Shown here: positions 53,413 to 62,954 of the stretch, in pieces
Position numbering within the stretch: position 1 is the first letter of the stretch
How the letters are laid out: the number at the start of each line of letters is the position of its first letter
Assembly (NCBI RefSeq): GCF_000517105.1
Contig: NZ_KI912148.1
Span: forward strand, 2,239,706 to 2,303,705
Source of the DNA: Fischerella sp. PCC 9605
GTDB taxonomy: Bacteria; Cyanobacteriota; Cyanobacteriia; Cyanobacteriales; Nostocaceae
Length of the DNA stretch: 64,000 nt
Reading direction: 5' to 3'
Notes under the pieces: generated by a model
Database searches by the model: none
Seen by the model: only the letters and a program-made list of their open reading frames with translations
What the model was told of the DNA's origin: nothing
Translations under genes and position numbers: made by a program

Positions 53413-53783
53413 TCTAATTCTTTATTATTTTTTTATTTTTTATTGTTGATTTTAATCAATTACTTTTATGACAGCGCATAAATAATATCATGTCCATCTA
53501 ATTGGCGATCGCACTGAGATGGAGTGGGGGCTGTGGGAGAGTGGGGGCTAGGGGCCCCCTCTGGGGTTGGGGGCTGTGGGGGAGTGGGGGAGTGGGGAAT
53601 GGGGAATAGGGCATTGGGAATGGTAAAAAATTCAATGACTAATGACCAACTACTAACCACTAACTACTAACCAATAACTCCTGACTCTTGAATTCTTTGA
53701 AGAAACGATCGCAAAAAAGAATCGGTGCAGCCAATCCGCACCGATTCAGAGGATTTGATCAAATTTAAACTTGACATTTTTCC
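53413..53783. other. Repeat-filled intergenic region
   Basis: 371 bases with a G-rich run (GTGGGGGCTGTGGGAGAGTG and variants, 53518-53610), GGGAATGGGGAATAGGGCAT units and an STRR run of AACTACTAACC at about 53648-53675. An ORF across it is repeat-derived. Confidence 0.5.
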
Positions 53784-54860
53784 TCATGCCAATGCCGAAG
53801 CTTGCGGTTTGGCAAAAATCATCCTTCCAGCAGTAGTTTGCAAAGCACTGGTAACGACTACCCGCAATTCACCACCCACATAACTACTACCTTCCTCAAC
53901 AACAACCATTGTGCCGTCGTCTAAATAGCCAATTCCCTGACTGGGTTCTTTACCTTCTTTGAGAATCTTCAGGTCAATGTTATCGCCTGGTAAGTAGGTG
54001 GGACGTACAGCGTTTACTAAATCGTTAACATTCAGAACAGGCACTTTCTGAACGCTAGCAACTTTGGATAGGTTGTAGTCATTGGTTAGTAGTGTGCCGT
54101 TGATTTCTTGGGCAAACCGTACTAACTTCGCATCTACGGTAGTGATATCGTCGTAGTCCACTGGGTTGATCAAAATGCGATCGGGGTACATTGTTTTGAT
54201 CCGGTTGAGAATCTCTAGTCCGCGTCTTCCCCGCACCCGCTTTTGGTCTTTGCTGGCATCTGCAACCTGTTGCAATTCTTGCAAAACAAATTGCGGTACC
54301 AGAAGCTGTCCTTCTAAAAAGCCAGTTTCTAGTAGTGTTTCGATGCGACCATCGATAATACAACTAGTGTCTAAAACTTTTGTGCTAGCTGGTTTAAGTG
54401 TTCCTTCTACTACCATTGTTTCCACGGTGTTGGGATTAATTAAACGCAACAATCCGCGTCCGTGGGTGTCTGCTAGATTCATGCCGGTGTATGCCAGCAC
54501 AATGCTACCAACAACTGCTACCAGTGGTTTGATAAAGCTAAAGTCAACAGGAATTGGCAGCAAGAACACTGGTGCTAACATCAAGTTAGCCACCAGCAAC
54601 CCGATTACTAAACCGATCGCCCGAGTCAAGATGACTTCAAAGGGCATTTCCCGGACTTGCGCCTCTAGACGCCGATATTCGGTCTGGAATCTCAGTCCGA
54701 CTGCGCCCCCAATAATAGCAGCAAAAGCGGCAACAACTAAGCGCAAAGCCTCTAAGTTCGTCACCCGATCTAGTGCCCCACTTGGTAGCAAATCGATACT
54801 GTAGAACCCTACACCTGCTGCTGCGAATATGAATGAGAAAATGATAATTGCATCAAGCAT
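53784..54860 (-). CDS. PIN/TRAM domain membrane protein (YacL-like)
   Basis: 358 residues. Four N-terminal transmembrane helices (about 1-145) precede a PIN domain (VLDTSCIIDGRIETLLETG, VRGRRGLEILNRI, TTVDAKLVRFAQ, TLLTNDYNLSKVA, with its acidic residues kept) and a C-terminal TRAM domain (QGIGYLDDGTMVVVEEG). This is the architecture of YacL-type proteins of Gram-positives and cyanobacteria. RNase activity is expected from the PIN fold; the biological role is not settled. Confidence 0.9.
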   Translation of the reverse strand: MLDAIIIFSFIFAAAGVGFYSIDLLPSGALDRVTNLEALRLVVAAFAAIIGGAVGLRFQTEYRRLEAQVREMPFEVILTRAIGLVIGLLVANLMLAPVFLLPIPVDFSFIKPLVAVVGSIVLAYTGMNLADTHGRGLLRLINPNTVETMVVEGTLKPASTKVLDTSCIIDGRIETLLETGFLEGQLLVPQFVLQELQQVADASKDQKRVRGRRGLEILNRIKTMYPDRILINPVDYDDITTVDAKLVRFAQEINGTLLTNDYNLSKVASVQKVPVLNVNDLVNAVRPTYLPGDNIDLKILKEGKEPSQGIGYLDDGTMVVVEEGSSYVGGELRVVVTSALQTTAGRMIFAKPQASALA

Positions 54861-55110
54861 GGTTGTATTGCTTTCCTACAACTGTGTTAGCTGATAAGTC
54901 TAGTATTTTTAAACTTATCGCTAAGATAGATTTACAATATTTAAGCTCATCCTAAAGGCTGAGACAGATAACATCTGCAATCATTATAACCAAAGATTTT
55001 TATGCTTTATTATTGCCATCTTTTTGTTGAAAAACGATAAAAATTTGTTAATAACGTATTAATATTCATGTTTTGTAATTCTTAGAATGATATTTTAATT
55101 GTTACTCAAA

Positions 55111-56298
55111 ATGGTACAAAAATATATAGTTTCAATAATTCCCAGTGCTGCTTATATACATGTTCCCTTTTGCAGGCGTCGATGTTTTTACTGTGATTTT
55201 CCCATTGCGGTTTTGGGCGATCGCTTGCGCGGTGAAACATCTGGCACTGTCTCTAAATACGTAGAAATGCTATGTAAAGAAATTGCGATAGCGCTTGATT
55301 TTGGTCAGCCTTTGGAGACTATTTTTTTTGGTGGTGGTACTCCTTCTCTTCTATCTGTGCAGCAGTTACAACGTATATTGACAGCTTTAAAACAAAAATT
55401 TGATATTTCTCCTAGTGCAGAAATTTCTATGGAAATAGATCCAGGTACGTTCGATTTAGCACACATCCAAGGTTATCGCAGCGCCGGGATCAACCGTGTT
55501 AGTTTGGGTGTACAGGCGTTTCATGCAGATTTATTGCAAGTTTGTGGGCGATCGCACACCGTTGCTGATATTTTTGCAGCAGTAGGCTTAATTCATCAAG
55601 TCGGGGTTCCCGAATTCAGCATAGACTTAATATCGGGATTGCCGCATCAAACTTTAGACAGGTGGCAGGAGAATTTAGAAAAAGCAGTTGCGATCGCACC
55701 GACACATATATCTATATACGATCTAACTATCGAGCCTGGGACTGCCTTTGGTCGTTATTATAAACCTGGTGCTGCTCCTCTACCAACCGATGAAATGACG
55801 GTGCAAATGTACCGGATAGCACAGCAAATCTTAACTGGTGCAGGCTACGAGCATTATGAAATTTCCAACTATGCTAAACCCGGACACCAATGTCGGCATA
55901 ATCGAGTTTATTGGGAAAATCACCCCTATTATGGCTTTGGCATGGGTGCAGCGAGTTATGTAGAAGGGAAGCGGTTTACTCGTCCGCGTAAAACAAAGGA
56001 ATATTATCAATGGGTGGAAACTGGGTGTGTGATTGATTGTGAAGTGACATCACCAGATGAAATTTTGTTAGAAACCTTAATGTTGGGGTTGCGTTTGGCA
56101 GAAGGTGTGAGTTTGGGAGTGTTGGCAGAACAGTTTGGGGAAGAGAAGGTAGAAGAGATTAGGAAGTGTTGCGATTTGTACTTTGAGAAAGGCTGGATGG
56201 AAGTTGTGGGAGAAAGGTTGCGCTTAACCGATCCCGATGGGTTTTTGTTTTCTAATGTGGTTTTGGCAAAGTTGTTTGCTGAGTTGGGATCGAATTAG
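55111..56298 (+). CDS. hemW: HemW-type radical SAM protein (HemN-like)
   Basis: Start at ATG 55111, 395 residues; a TTG start at 55099 adds four residues. HVPFCRRRCFYCDFPI has the CxxxCxxC cluster site, FFGGGTPSLLSVQQLQRIL the SAM-binding GGGTP, and SIDLISGLPHQTLDRWQENL is typical of the HemN/HemW family. NYAKPGHQCRHNRVYWENHPYYGFGMGA is split across two further family motifs. HemW proteins are haem chaperones rather than coproporphyrinogen oxidases. No haem gene is adjacent. Confidence 0.9.
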   Translation: MVQKYIVSIIPSAAYIHVPFCRRRCFYCDFPIAVLGDRLRGETSGTVSKYVEMLCKEIAIALDFGQPLETIFFGGGTPSLLSVQQLQRILTALKQKFDISPSAEISMEIDPGTFDLAHIQGYRSAGINRVSLGVQAFHADLLQVCGRSHTVADIFAAVGLIHQVGVPEFSIDLISGLPHQTLDRWQENLEKAVAIAPTHISIYDLTIEPGTAFGRYYKPGAAPLPTDEMTVQMYRIAQQILTGAGYEHYEISNYAKPGHQCRHNRVYWENHPYYGFGMGAASYVEGKRFTRPRKTKEYYQWVETGCVIDCEVTSPDEILLETLMLGLRLAEGVSLGVLAEQFGEEKVEEIRKCCDLYFEKGWMEVVGERLRLTDPDGFLFSNVVLAKLFAELGSN

Positions 56299-56930
56299 GG
56301 GTCAAGAGTGTTCAGTTCTGGTCGCACTGCCAGGTAACTACAGACTGGTTGTAGTTAAACTGCTTAGGTTGTCGGTAGAAGCAGTATTCGAGGTTATCTG
56401 TTCGAGTTCAAAATCAAGTTAAGCTGCCAAAGCGTATGTGAATGGTTTATAAAAGACTTGGAATTTAGGATGTTATGTAGAAAAATTCGGCTTTTTATCC
56501 CTTCATGGGTAGATATATGCAAACTTTCGACTTTTGATCCCATTGTGGGGAGATATACGAAAAATTGCTGGCTAATAAGTAGTTGGATTGCTTATATTTA
56601 CTGTTAAAAGTACATTAATTGCACCAGTAAACACTGCATTAATCGTGAAAAGTTTGAACGTTTTATTTCTACACGTTAATGTGGGCTATCTGATTAAACT
56701 TTTTATTAGAAAATAGTAAGCAATCGTTCTTCAGTGTCAGCCTAGTAGCGTGACCGCCTTAAAATAGCGCATTATGATTTTCTTGTGGGGTAGGCATCTT
56801 GCCCGCCCAGAACAGGCAAGATGCCTACCCCACAATAGTTATATTTATGCATCAAATTAGCCAGGTCACGCCACTAGGTCAGCAGAAGCGCTCAGTTGTG
56901 CATTAAATCATCAATATGTAGAGGAAACAA
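56299..56930. other. Intergenic region with 40-bp direct repeat and a MITE
   Basis: 632 bases. Two adjacent 40-bp direct repeats begin at 56486 (TTCGGCTTTTTATCCC) and 56526 (TTCGACTTTTGATCCC), each ending near AGATATA. A MITE follows at 56745-56874. The last 55 bases lead to the peptidase gene, with AGAGGAAAC as a possible ribosome site. Confidence 0.6.
56745..56874. mobile_element. 130-bp MITE related to the exoD insertions
   Basis: Ends GTAGCGTGACC and the complement of GTGGCGTGACC, flanked by TA (56743-56744 and 56875-56876). The centre is a near-perfect hairpin, GTGGGGTAGGCATCTTGCC facing GGCAAGATGCCTACCCCAC. In opposite orientation to the copies at 32.8-33.0 kb. Confidence 0.85.
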
Positions 56931-58130
56931 GTGAACATTAGCGAGTTCATGCAGCAAAATCTTGCTGGTGCCAATGAGGGCGAAGGTTCTGCCATCTTGT
57001 CGCATACTCAGTTGTTTAGTGCACTGTACAACCTCATTGGAAATGAACGTGCCACAGAAGCCACAACCGCTACAGTTTTGTGGCAGATTATTGCTGCTTC
57101 ACTTCCGTTTACCTACGAATTATGGAATCTGGGTATTGCTGATGTAGGAAATCTTTCTGGGCAAAATATTGTTGTGTCACATGGCAATGACTATGGAAGA
57201 ACTCACTACAATCTGCTTATCTTGAGTCCACAATATCGAAAAGAGGCCCCAACCGAGCTTAGTTTAGATCAGTCTTACCGAGCTTTAGAAGATGGGTATC
57301 GCCGCTGGCGACAACAGCAGCTTGCCGAATTTAGTCAGTTCCGCAAGCGTGAAGCTGTGTCTCTAGAAGCAATCACAGAGCGAAGTCAAATCTTAAGCAC
57401 TTCCTTAAAAGCGCTTAGCACTCAAGATCTAGAACAGATTGCGTACAGTCGGCCATTTAAGGCTTTAGTTGCTCGAATGCCAGTAGTGGTGCCTTCATTA
57501 ACTATGAACGTACTGCAATCAATAATTCCCTCACCAGCCTGGGGTGTTGCTACAACAGCGTATAATTCCGCAATTTCCACAGTAGGCATTGCTAGCTATC
57601 ATGACACGTATGGCTTCGGTGTGACAGCTTGTCTACACGGTGTTTTTGACCAGTTGAACGACCTTAATACCATCATGAACACTCAGGGCATTCAGGGCGT
57701 GCTTGGGAGAATAGTCTGGATCAACGGTCAGCAAGGAATTATCCGAGAAGCAGATTACATTACCGACAGTTGTTTCATTCAACTAAATAATTATTCGCTA
57801 GCAAACAGTTACTCAACACAAGGACCAATGAAATATGCCCCTCCTGTGGCTGCGCGAGTAGAATTTACCGGAATTGCTTCGGGCACTAAGAACACCTATG
57901 TTAAAGGACATGACATGAGTATTTTTAGCCTTTTGCCTGGCAGCCAGCCCAAGGTCTACACTGAACCAATCACTAGCCCCGGTGATTCAGGGGCTACATT
58001 GATTGACGAAAACGACTATGTTGTGGGGTTTAGCTTCAACCGCACAGGGTTAGGCGAGTATCCCGAATTCTCGTCTTGGATGTGGGCTCACGCGGTTTAT
58101 AACGCGCTTGGGCTGGGCACGACCGTTTAG
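56931..58130 (+). CDS. Trypsin-like peptidase with unknown N-terminal domain
   Basis: 399 residues, GTG start at 56931. The C-terminal half looks like a trypsin-fold protease: His236 in GFGVTACLHGVF, Asp279 in DYITDSCFIQL and Ser353 in SPGDSGATLIDENDYVVGFS, with spacings of 43 and 74 residues that suit the chymotrypsin order. The first 200 residues (MNISEFMQQNLAGANEGEGS onward) are helical and match nothing I know. There is no signal peptide or membrane segment, so it should be cytoplasmic. It forms an operon with the next gene (18-base gap). Possibly an effector of a conflict system; this is inference. Confidence 0.65.
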   Translation: MNISEFMQQNLAGANEGEGSAILSHTQLFSALYNLIGNERATEATTATVLWQIIAASLPFTYELWNLGIADVGNLSGQNIVVSHGNDYGRTHYNLLILSPQYRKEAPTELSLDQSYRALEDGYRRWRQQQLAEFSQFRKREAVSLEAITERSQILSTSLKALSTQDLEQIAYSRPFKALVARMPVVVPSLTMNVLQSIIPSPAWGVATTAYNSAISTVGIASYHDTYGFGVTACLHGVFDQLNDLNTIMNTQGIQGVLGRIVWINGQQGIIREADYITDSCFIQLNNYSLANSYSTQGPMKYAPPVAARVEFTGIASGTKNTYVKGHDMSIFSLLPGSQPKVYTEPITSPGDSGATLIDENDYVVGFSFNRTGLGEYPEFSSWMWAHAVYNALGLGTTV

Positions 58131-58148
58131 TCAACTAAGAGGCACACT

Positions 58149-59165
58149 ATGGGATGGTGGAAACAGCTGTTCATTACACGGGCCAAAGATTGGATTTTTG
58201 AGGAACTTGAACCAACTCAGGTTCCTCCTGAAGAAGCATTTGATAAAGTGTCTATTCCTGAAGACAAAGCTTATTTTACTATCACTTTGCGTTCAATGCG
58301 CATTGTCAATGTTCGTAAGCTGACTACGAAATTCTACGGTATGGTTCACAGCTTTTCTACACTGCCGCATATGTCTGGTGAAGATGCTGCCTTTCACTTT
58401 GTGATCGCACCTACCGAACTAAGAAGGATCGACCCCCAGAATCTGGATCGCGTTGTCCAAGTCAATAAGCCTTTGCTCGGCCCGATTCCCTATCGTGGTG
58501 GGTGTCTAGGTTTTGAATTAGGGTTGTTCTCAGTAAAGGAGACCGATTTAGCTGCTCCCTTTATCGATGTGCTGGAAACGATTGCTTCTAAGGCGGGTGT
58601 TTCCTTCGTTAGCGCTGCTATCCCCTTCATAGAGCCTCTCAAAAAGGGCATCGATGCTCTTACAGGTGCCTCTGATGGTTCCATTCTGGAGATCGGAGTA
58701 TCCGCAGGTATGACTCCCCCGAAAACAGGGTGGTATGTTGTGATGCGCGCTCAGAAAGGAACCGTTAATGTGAGCGATCTGCTAGTTACACAGCCCGATT
58801 ATCGGTTGGTTAGCCGGACTACAGGGCAGCTAGTACAGAATTATCCCTACATGGTGTTTTGTATTAGCGCCAGCATACAACGTTCAGACTGGTTTAGGCT
58901 CCCTGATTTGCAAAAGCCCTATCAGAAGCTGAGGGAAGCCGTTGAGTCTCAGGATTACCAAGAGGCGCAGGATCTCCTCACAACATTTCGACGGATCGCT
59001 CTGTGGAGTCCCGATCTCATTACACAAGATGCTAGACGACTAGCAAACCTGATTAGCGAAAAGGTTCGAGAAGCCCTACAGCCCACATTGACATCAAGGG
59101 TACCTGAAGCCTTAAAGCCTACCCTCCCTGCTTTAGAAGACCTAAACCTATATGATATGACCTGA
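58149..59165 (+). CDS. Unknown partner protein of the trypsin-like peptidase
   Basis: 338 residues, ATG start 18 bases after the peptidase stop with AGAGG upstream. Features: an N-terminal beta-rich region (AYFTITLRSMRIVNVRKLTT, HFVIAPTELRRIDPQNLDRV), a Gly-rich IPYRGGCLGFELGLFSV, a mildly hydrophobic middle (VSFVSAAIPFIEPLKKGIDA) and a helical C-terminal third (YQKLREAVESQDYQEAQDLL). No known domain, no signal peptide. The overlapping plus-strand ORF at 58108-58323 is a shadow. It could be a substrate, sensor or regulator of the peptidase. Confidence 0.6.
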   Translation: MGWWKQLFITRAKDWIFEELEPTQVPPEEAFDKVSIPEDKAYFTITLRSMRIVNVRKLTTKFYGMVHSFSTLPHMSGEDAAFHFVIAPTELRRIDPQNLDRVVQVNKPLLGPIPYRGGCLGFELGLFSVKETDLAAPFIDVLETIASKAGVSFVSAAIPFIEPLKKGIDALTGASDGSILEIGVSAGMTPPKTGWYVVMRAQKGTVNVSDLLVTQPDYRLVSRTTGQLVQNYPYMVFCISASIQRSDWFRLPDLQKPYQKLREAVESQDYQEAQDLLTTFRRIALWSPDLITQDARRLANLISEKVREALQPTLTSRVPEALKPTLPALEDLNLYDMT

Positions 59166-59743
59166 CCCTCTAGTTACTGGTGCGATCGCCAATCGCTGTA
59201 GTAGCGCGTCGCATTGATTGCAAGTGCTAAGAGCGTGGTATAACTCTGGTTAAACCATTGCCATGAAAACAGCTAAGCTAATCGTCATTCATTTTTCCAG
59301 ACTGATTCGCTTGTAGTAAGGGCTTCAGCCCTGATTTTATATGCTCATTAGCTTCTTTCAATTCCAGAGACTCTGTGTGACCGTGTTATGTTGCTAGTTG
59401 AAGACGGTCTTCGGGTAGTTCTGGCACTGTGAGCTTCATTACATATATCTGATTAACTCGAAAAAAAACATATTAAGGGTGTTAGCGTCTTCAAGAATTG
59501 ATAAAGTACCTAGCAAAAACAAAATTGCGGTTTGTTGCCTTTAGACACCCGTAGGGTTTAATTTCACTTAATTAAGAGCCGTAAAATAAATTGCTGGCTG
59601 CGTAGAGACGTGCCGTGGCAAATCTCTACTGGCAAGATAGGAATTTCATCCTGTTGTGACGGATTTAAGAGCCTACCCCTAACTTTTAATTAAGAGCTAA
59701 GGTATAAATTCTGATGTAGGAGCTGAACGGAATCAGATTTAAC
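59166..59743. other. Intergenic region between the peptidase module and the FAD oxidoreductase
   Basis: 578 bases with no credible ORF. A short inverted repeat AGGGCTTCAGCCCT lies at about 59319-59332. The two phrases AATTAAGAGC and TTAATTAAGAGCT are repeated at about 59568 and 59685. Nothing else was seen. Confidence 0.4.
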
Positions 59744-61777
59744 ATGAAGCGCAAACACTTAGTAGCCTTTCCTCAAACATCTTTTATCAATCTCACTCTC
59801 ATTTCTAGTTTTATTGCACCTTACTCTGTTATTGCCGCAACACCCAGAACCCCTGACAAAACGGTAAACTGTGACATTCTTGTGGTTGGTGGCGGACTTT
59901 CTGGTGCTGCTACCGCCTACGAGGGGTTACTGGCAGGTAAAACAGTTTGCTTGACAGAAATTACTGACTGGTTAGGAGGACAAATTTCTTCTCAGGGAAC
60001 TTCTGCACTTGATGAACGACCAACCCAGCGTGCCAAGTTATATTACTCTCGCGGTTACTTGGATTTGCGAAAGCGGATTGAACGCAAGTACGGCAAACTC
60101 AATCCTGGTGACTGTTGGGTAAGCGATTCCTGTTTTATGCCCCGCGATGGTCATGAAATTTTGAGTTCTATGCTCAAAGATGCGGCAAAACAGGGTAAGG
60201 GCAAACTGCAATGGTTTCCGAATACGGTAATTAAGGACTTAAATATTAGTGCGGATGGGAAAATAATTAATAATGCGATCGCCATCCAACATCGGCCAGC
60301 CCCCAACGCACCACCGTTAAACACGTTTCCCTTATCTCAAACCATTAAAGACACCTATACTTACCAAAACTCGTCTCGCTTTACCAAAACCATTATTCGC
60401 TTTGCTCCCAAGCGAGCAAAAAAAGGTAATGCTCCTAACTGGTATGTTATGGATACCACCGAAACCGGAGAAATTATCGGTCTTGCTGATGTCCCCTATC
60501 GCTTGGGCATAGACGCTCGTTCTTATTTAGAGCCTTCTTCCTCTAGTGCTACTAACGATCCCTATTGCACTCAAGGCTTTACTTACACATTTGCAATGGA
60601 GGCTACTCGCGAACCTAAGCAGCATACAATGCCCCCATTCTATCAACAGTATTCACCCTATTACAGCTATGAATTATCACGATTGGCAAGCTTTCCTTTA
60701 GTATTCACCTACCGCCGCATCAAGAGTCCCCGCCAAGGAGAAACAATGAAATTTGGCGGTATAACTTTTACAGCTCCTACCCCAGGCGACATTTCCATGC
60801 AAAACTGGACTTGGGGTAATGACTATCGCCCCGGAACCGCCAAGGATAACCTCATTTATACTCGCCAACAACTCCAAGCTACCGGGCAGTTGAAATCAGA
60901 TGGTTGGATGGGTGGATTGCGGATAGAAGCTTTGCGTAAAGCCGAGGAACACGCATTAGGTTATTTTTACTGGTTAGTAGCAGGTACTACAGATTCCCAA
61001 CTAGGGAAGGCTGTCAAGCAGCCGCAATCGAATAATCGCTTTCTTGCTGGGCTGAATTCACCGATGGGGACAGCACATGGCTTGTCAAAATATCCGTATA
61101 TGCGCGAAGGGCGACGTATCATTGGACGTCCTAGTTGGGGAGCACCTGGTGGCTTTAGTATTTGGGAAATTGATATTTCTCGCCGCAACTACGATGATGA
61201 ATATTACCGCCAGGCACTTCCACCTGCTGAGTATCGCCGCTTAAAAGCAGCATTGTCTGGTTTAGAAGCTTTATCGGTGCTTACTGGACAAAAGCGCCCA
61301 GAAAACGTTGCTAGGCGAACTCGTTCTACTGTCTTCCCCGATGCGATAGGTATTGGTCACTATGCAATTGACTTCCATCCTTGCATGACCAAAAGCCCAC
61401 CAGAAGCACCCGGAAATACGGAACGTGCAGGTGAAAGACGTGGTGCAGGACAAGCTTACCCCTTCCAAATAGCCCTGCGGGCGATGATTCCCCAAAAAAT
61501 TGATAACTTGCTAGTCGGAGGTAAAAGTATTGCGACGAGCCACATTGCAGCGGCAGCGTATAGAGTACACTCTTTTGAATGGTCTGCTGGTGCTGCGGCG
61601 GGGACCACGGCTGCTTTTGCCTTGAAAAATAATATCGCTCCCTACCAATTAGTGGATGAATTACCAAAGATTGAACCGCAACTTATTGCCCTGCAAAGGT
61701 TGTTAAAAGAAAACGGCAACCCCACTGCTTTCCCAGATACCTCGATTTTTAATCAAAATTGGGAAGATTGGAAGTAG
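59744..61777 (+). CDS. Exported FAD-dependent oxidoreductase
   Basis: 677 residues. The N-terminus has a signal peptide (FINLTLISSFIAPYSVIAAT), followed directly by a Rossmann FAD site, CDILVVGGGLSGAATAYEGL, and LTEITDWLGGQISSQG. The C-terminal FAD-binding part includes NLLVGGKSIATSHIAAAAYR and SAGAAAGTTAAFAL. This matches FAD_oxidored (PF12831) type proteins. The export signal implies a periplasmic location, probably folded before export if Tat-dependent, but no twin arginine is seen (KRKH only). The substrate is unknown. Confidence 0.82.
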   Translation: MKRKHLVAFPQTSFINLTLISSFIAPYSVIAATPRTPDKTVNCDILVVGGGLSGAATAYEGLLAGKTVCLTEITDWLGGQISSQGTSALDERPTQRAKLYYSRGYLDLRKRIERKYGKLNPGDCWVSDSCFMPRDGHEILSSMLKDAAKQGKGKLQWFPNTVIKDLNISADGKIINNAIAIQHRPAPNAPPLNTFPLSQTIKDTYTYQNSSRFTKTIIRFAPKRAKKGNAPNWYVMDTTETGEIIGLADVPYRLGIDARSYLEPSSSSATNDPYCTQGFTYTFAMEATREPKQHTMPPFYQQYSPYYSYELSRLASFPLVFTYRRIKSPRQGETMKFGGITFTAPTPGDISMQNWTWGNDYRPGTAKDNLIYTRQQLQATGQLKSDGWMGGLRIEALRKAEEHALGYFYWLVAGTTDSQLGKAVKQPQSNNRFLAGLNSPMGTAHGLSKYPYMREGRRIIGRPSWGAPGGFSIWEIDISRRNYDDEYYRQALPPAEYRRLKAALSGLEALSVLTGQKRPENVARRTRSTVFPDAIGIGHYAIDFHPCMTKSPPEAPGNTERAGERRGAGQAYPFQIALRAMIPQKIDNLLVGGKSIATSHIAAAAYRVHSFEWSAGAAAGTTAAFALKNNIAPYQLVDELPKIEPQLIALQRLLKENGNPTAFPDTSIFNQNWEDWK

Positions 61778-61846
61778 TCATTGGTCATTAGTCATTGGTC
61801 ATTAGTAAAAACAAATGACCAATGACAAAGGACAAATGACAAGTGA
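61777..61846. repeat. STRR hairpin (CATTGGT/AATGACC units)
   Basis: GTCATTGGTCATTAG units and, after TAAAAACAA, complementary ATGACCAATGACAA units, starting at the stop codon of the FAD oxidoreductase. Position and self-complementarity suit a terminator. Confidence 0.65.
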
Positions 61847-61907
61847 CTATGTACTAAACTGTTATTTGTGATGTAGTTTTGTAAAGACCCGTTGGCTAAG
61901 TATTCTT

Positions 61908-62234
61908 ATGATTACAAGACTTTCAGCAGCTGTTTACGGGATGGCAACGGCACCAACTGTAGCTCCTGAACGGTCTAGTCAAGTTACCCGCAAGAGCTAC
62001 CCGAATTATAAAGTCATTGTTTTGAACGATGATTTTAATACTTTTCAGCATGTCGCTGAGTGCTTGATGAAATATATTCCGGGGATGACTAGCGATCGCG
62101 CTTGGGAACTTACTAACCAGGTACACTACGAGGGTCAAGCCATTGTTTGGATTGGGCCCCAAGAACCAGCTGAACTTTATCACCAGCAGTTGCGTCGAGC
62201 TGGTTTAACAATGGCTCCTCTGGAAGCAGCGTAA
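61908..62234 (+). CDS. clpS: ClpS, adaptor of the Clp protease
   Basis: 108 residues from ATG 61908; ATG 61941 (MATAPTVAPERSSQ) is an alternative that gives the usual N-terminus. The core YKVIVLNDDFNTFQHVAECL, GMTSDRAWELTNQVHYEGQA and RRAGLTMAPLEAA is typical. ClpS delivers N-degron substrates to ClpC/ClpA. Five bases separate it from the DUF2103 gene, so they are likely cotranscribed. Confidence 0.95.
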   Translation: MITRLSAAVYGMATAPTVAPERSSQVTRKSYPNYKVIVLNDDFNTFQHVAECLMKYIPGMTSDRAWELTNQVHYEGQAIVWIGPQEPAELYHQQLRRAGLTMAPLEAA

Positions 62235-62239
62235 AAATC

Positions 62240-62563
62240 ATGACTAAACCCACCGCAGACACCCGTAAGGCAACACCTGCCAAAGATGGCAGATTAGTTT
62301 GGAATCACTCAACCCATATCTCTGGTCTGATTCCCATTTTGGAACGTCTCTGCAAGTTAGATGGAATTCAAACAATAACACCAGGAGAAATTGGAAGAGT
62401 GAAAGGTCACAGTCCAAAGTTGCAATTGCGGGTGTCTGTACCAATTCGTGGGGGTTTTAAAGTCATCGCACGTCAAGGTAAAACAGTGCAAGAAGTGTTT
62501 ATCTTGACCACTTTGTCACAGGAACAACTCGAAGAAGCATTGGCGATCGCCATGCAAAAGTAA
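62240..62563 (+). CDS. DUF2103 family protein
   Basis: 107 residues. WNHSTHISGLIPILERLCKL and RVKGHSPKLQLRVSVPIRGG with GFKVIARQGKTVQEVF follow the DUF2103 pattern, a cyanobacterial family annotated as metal-binding because of its conserved histidines. Coupling to clpS suggests a link to protein turnover, but no function is established. Confidence 0.8.
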   Translation: MTKPTADTRKATPAKDGRLVWNHSTHISGLIPILERLCKLDGIQTITPGEIGRVKGHSPKLQLRVSVPIRGGFKVIARQGKTVQEVFILTTLSQEQLEEALAIAMQK

Positions 62564-62565
62564 TA

Positions 62566-62637
62566 GTTGGTAGTTGTTTGTTGTTTGTTACTTGTTTACC
62601 ACCAACTACCAACCACCAACAACTAACTAACAACTAT
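62566..62637. repeat. STRR hairpin after DUF2103
   Basis: TTGGTAG/TTGTTTG units, TTACTTGTTTACC centre and complementary ACCAACTACCAACC units. It lies between convergent genes. Confidence 0.65.
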
Positions 62638-62954
62638 TCCTCAACCCGTCGCATTGCGAATTTGTGTAGAGGCAGGCTGACAATGCAAGAAAATGTTAAA
62701 AAATATGACAGAGCGGTAGTAATTCTCAAAGTCATTTGTAGAGCTTCCCAATTTGGTAAAAGAATTTTTTCAATGGCAAAAGCAACACAGTAAACGAGCC
62801 AATAAGAGAACGTCATTCTAAACAAAACTAGCTCTGTTGCGTCTGTATCATCTTTTTGCTGTTTGTTATCCAACAATATAATTAGACCGACAACACAAGC
62901 GACAAAAGAGACAGCAATAACAAATTCATGACAAATAAGATTTACCGAATGCAT
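62634..62954 (-). CDS. Hypothetical membrane protein
   Basis: 106 residues with three hydrophobic segments: VIAVSFVACVVGLIILL, FSYWLVYCVAFAIEKILL and ITTALSYFLTFSCIVSLPL. Polar loops between them (DNKQQKDDTDATE) argue for a real protein. No family is recognised. The 3' end reaches an STRR array (62566-62637). An overlapping plus-strand ORF is a shadow. Confidence 0.5.
   Translation of the reverse strand: MHSVNLICHEFVIAVSFVACVVGLIILLDNKQQKDDTDATELVLFRMTFSYWLVYCVAFAIEKILLPNWEALQMTLRITTALSYFLTFSCIVSLPLHKFAMRRVEE

Noticed and set aside
54166..54804. 212-codon plus-strand ORF
   Set aside because: Antisense shadow of the PIN/TRAM gene.
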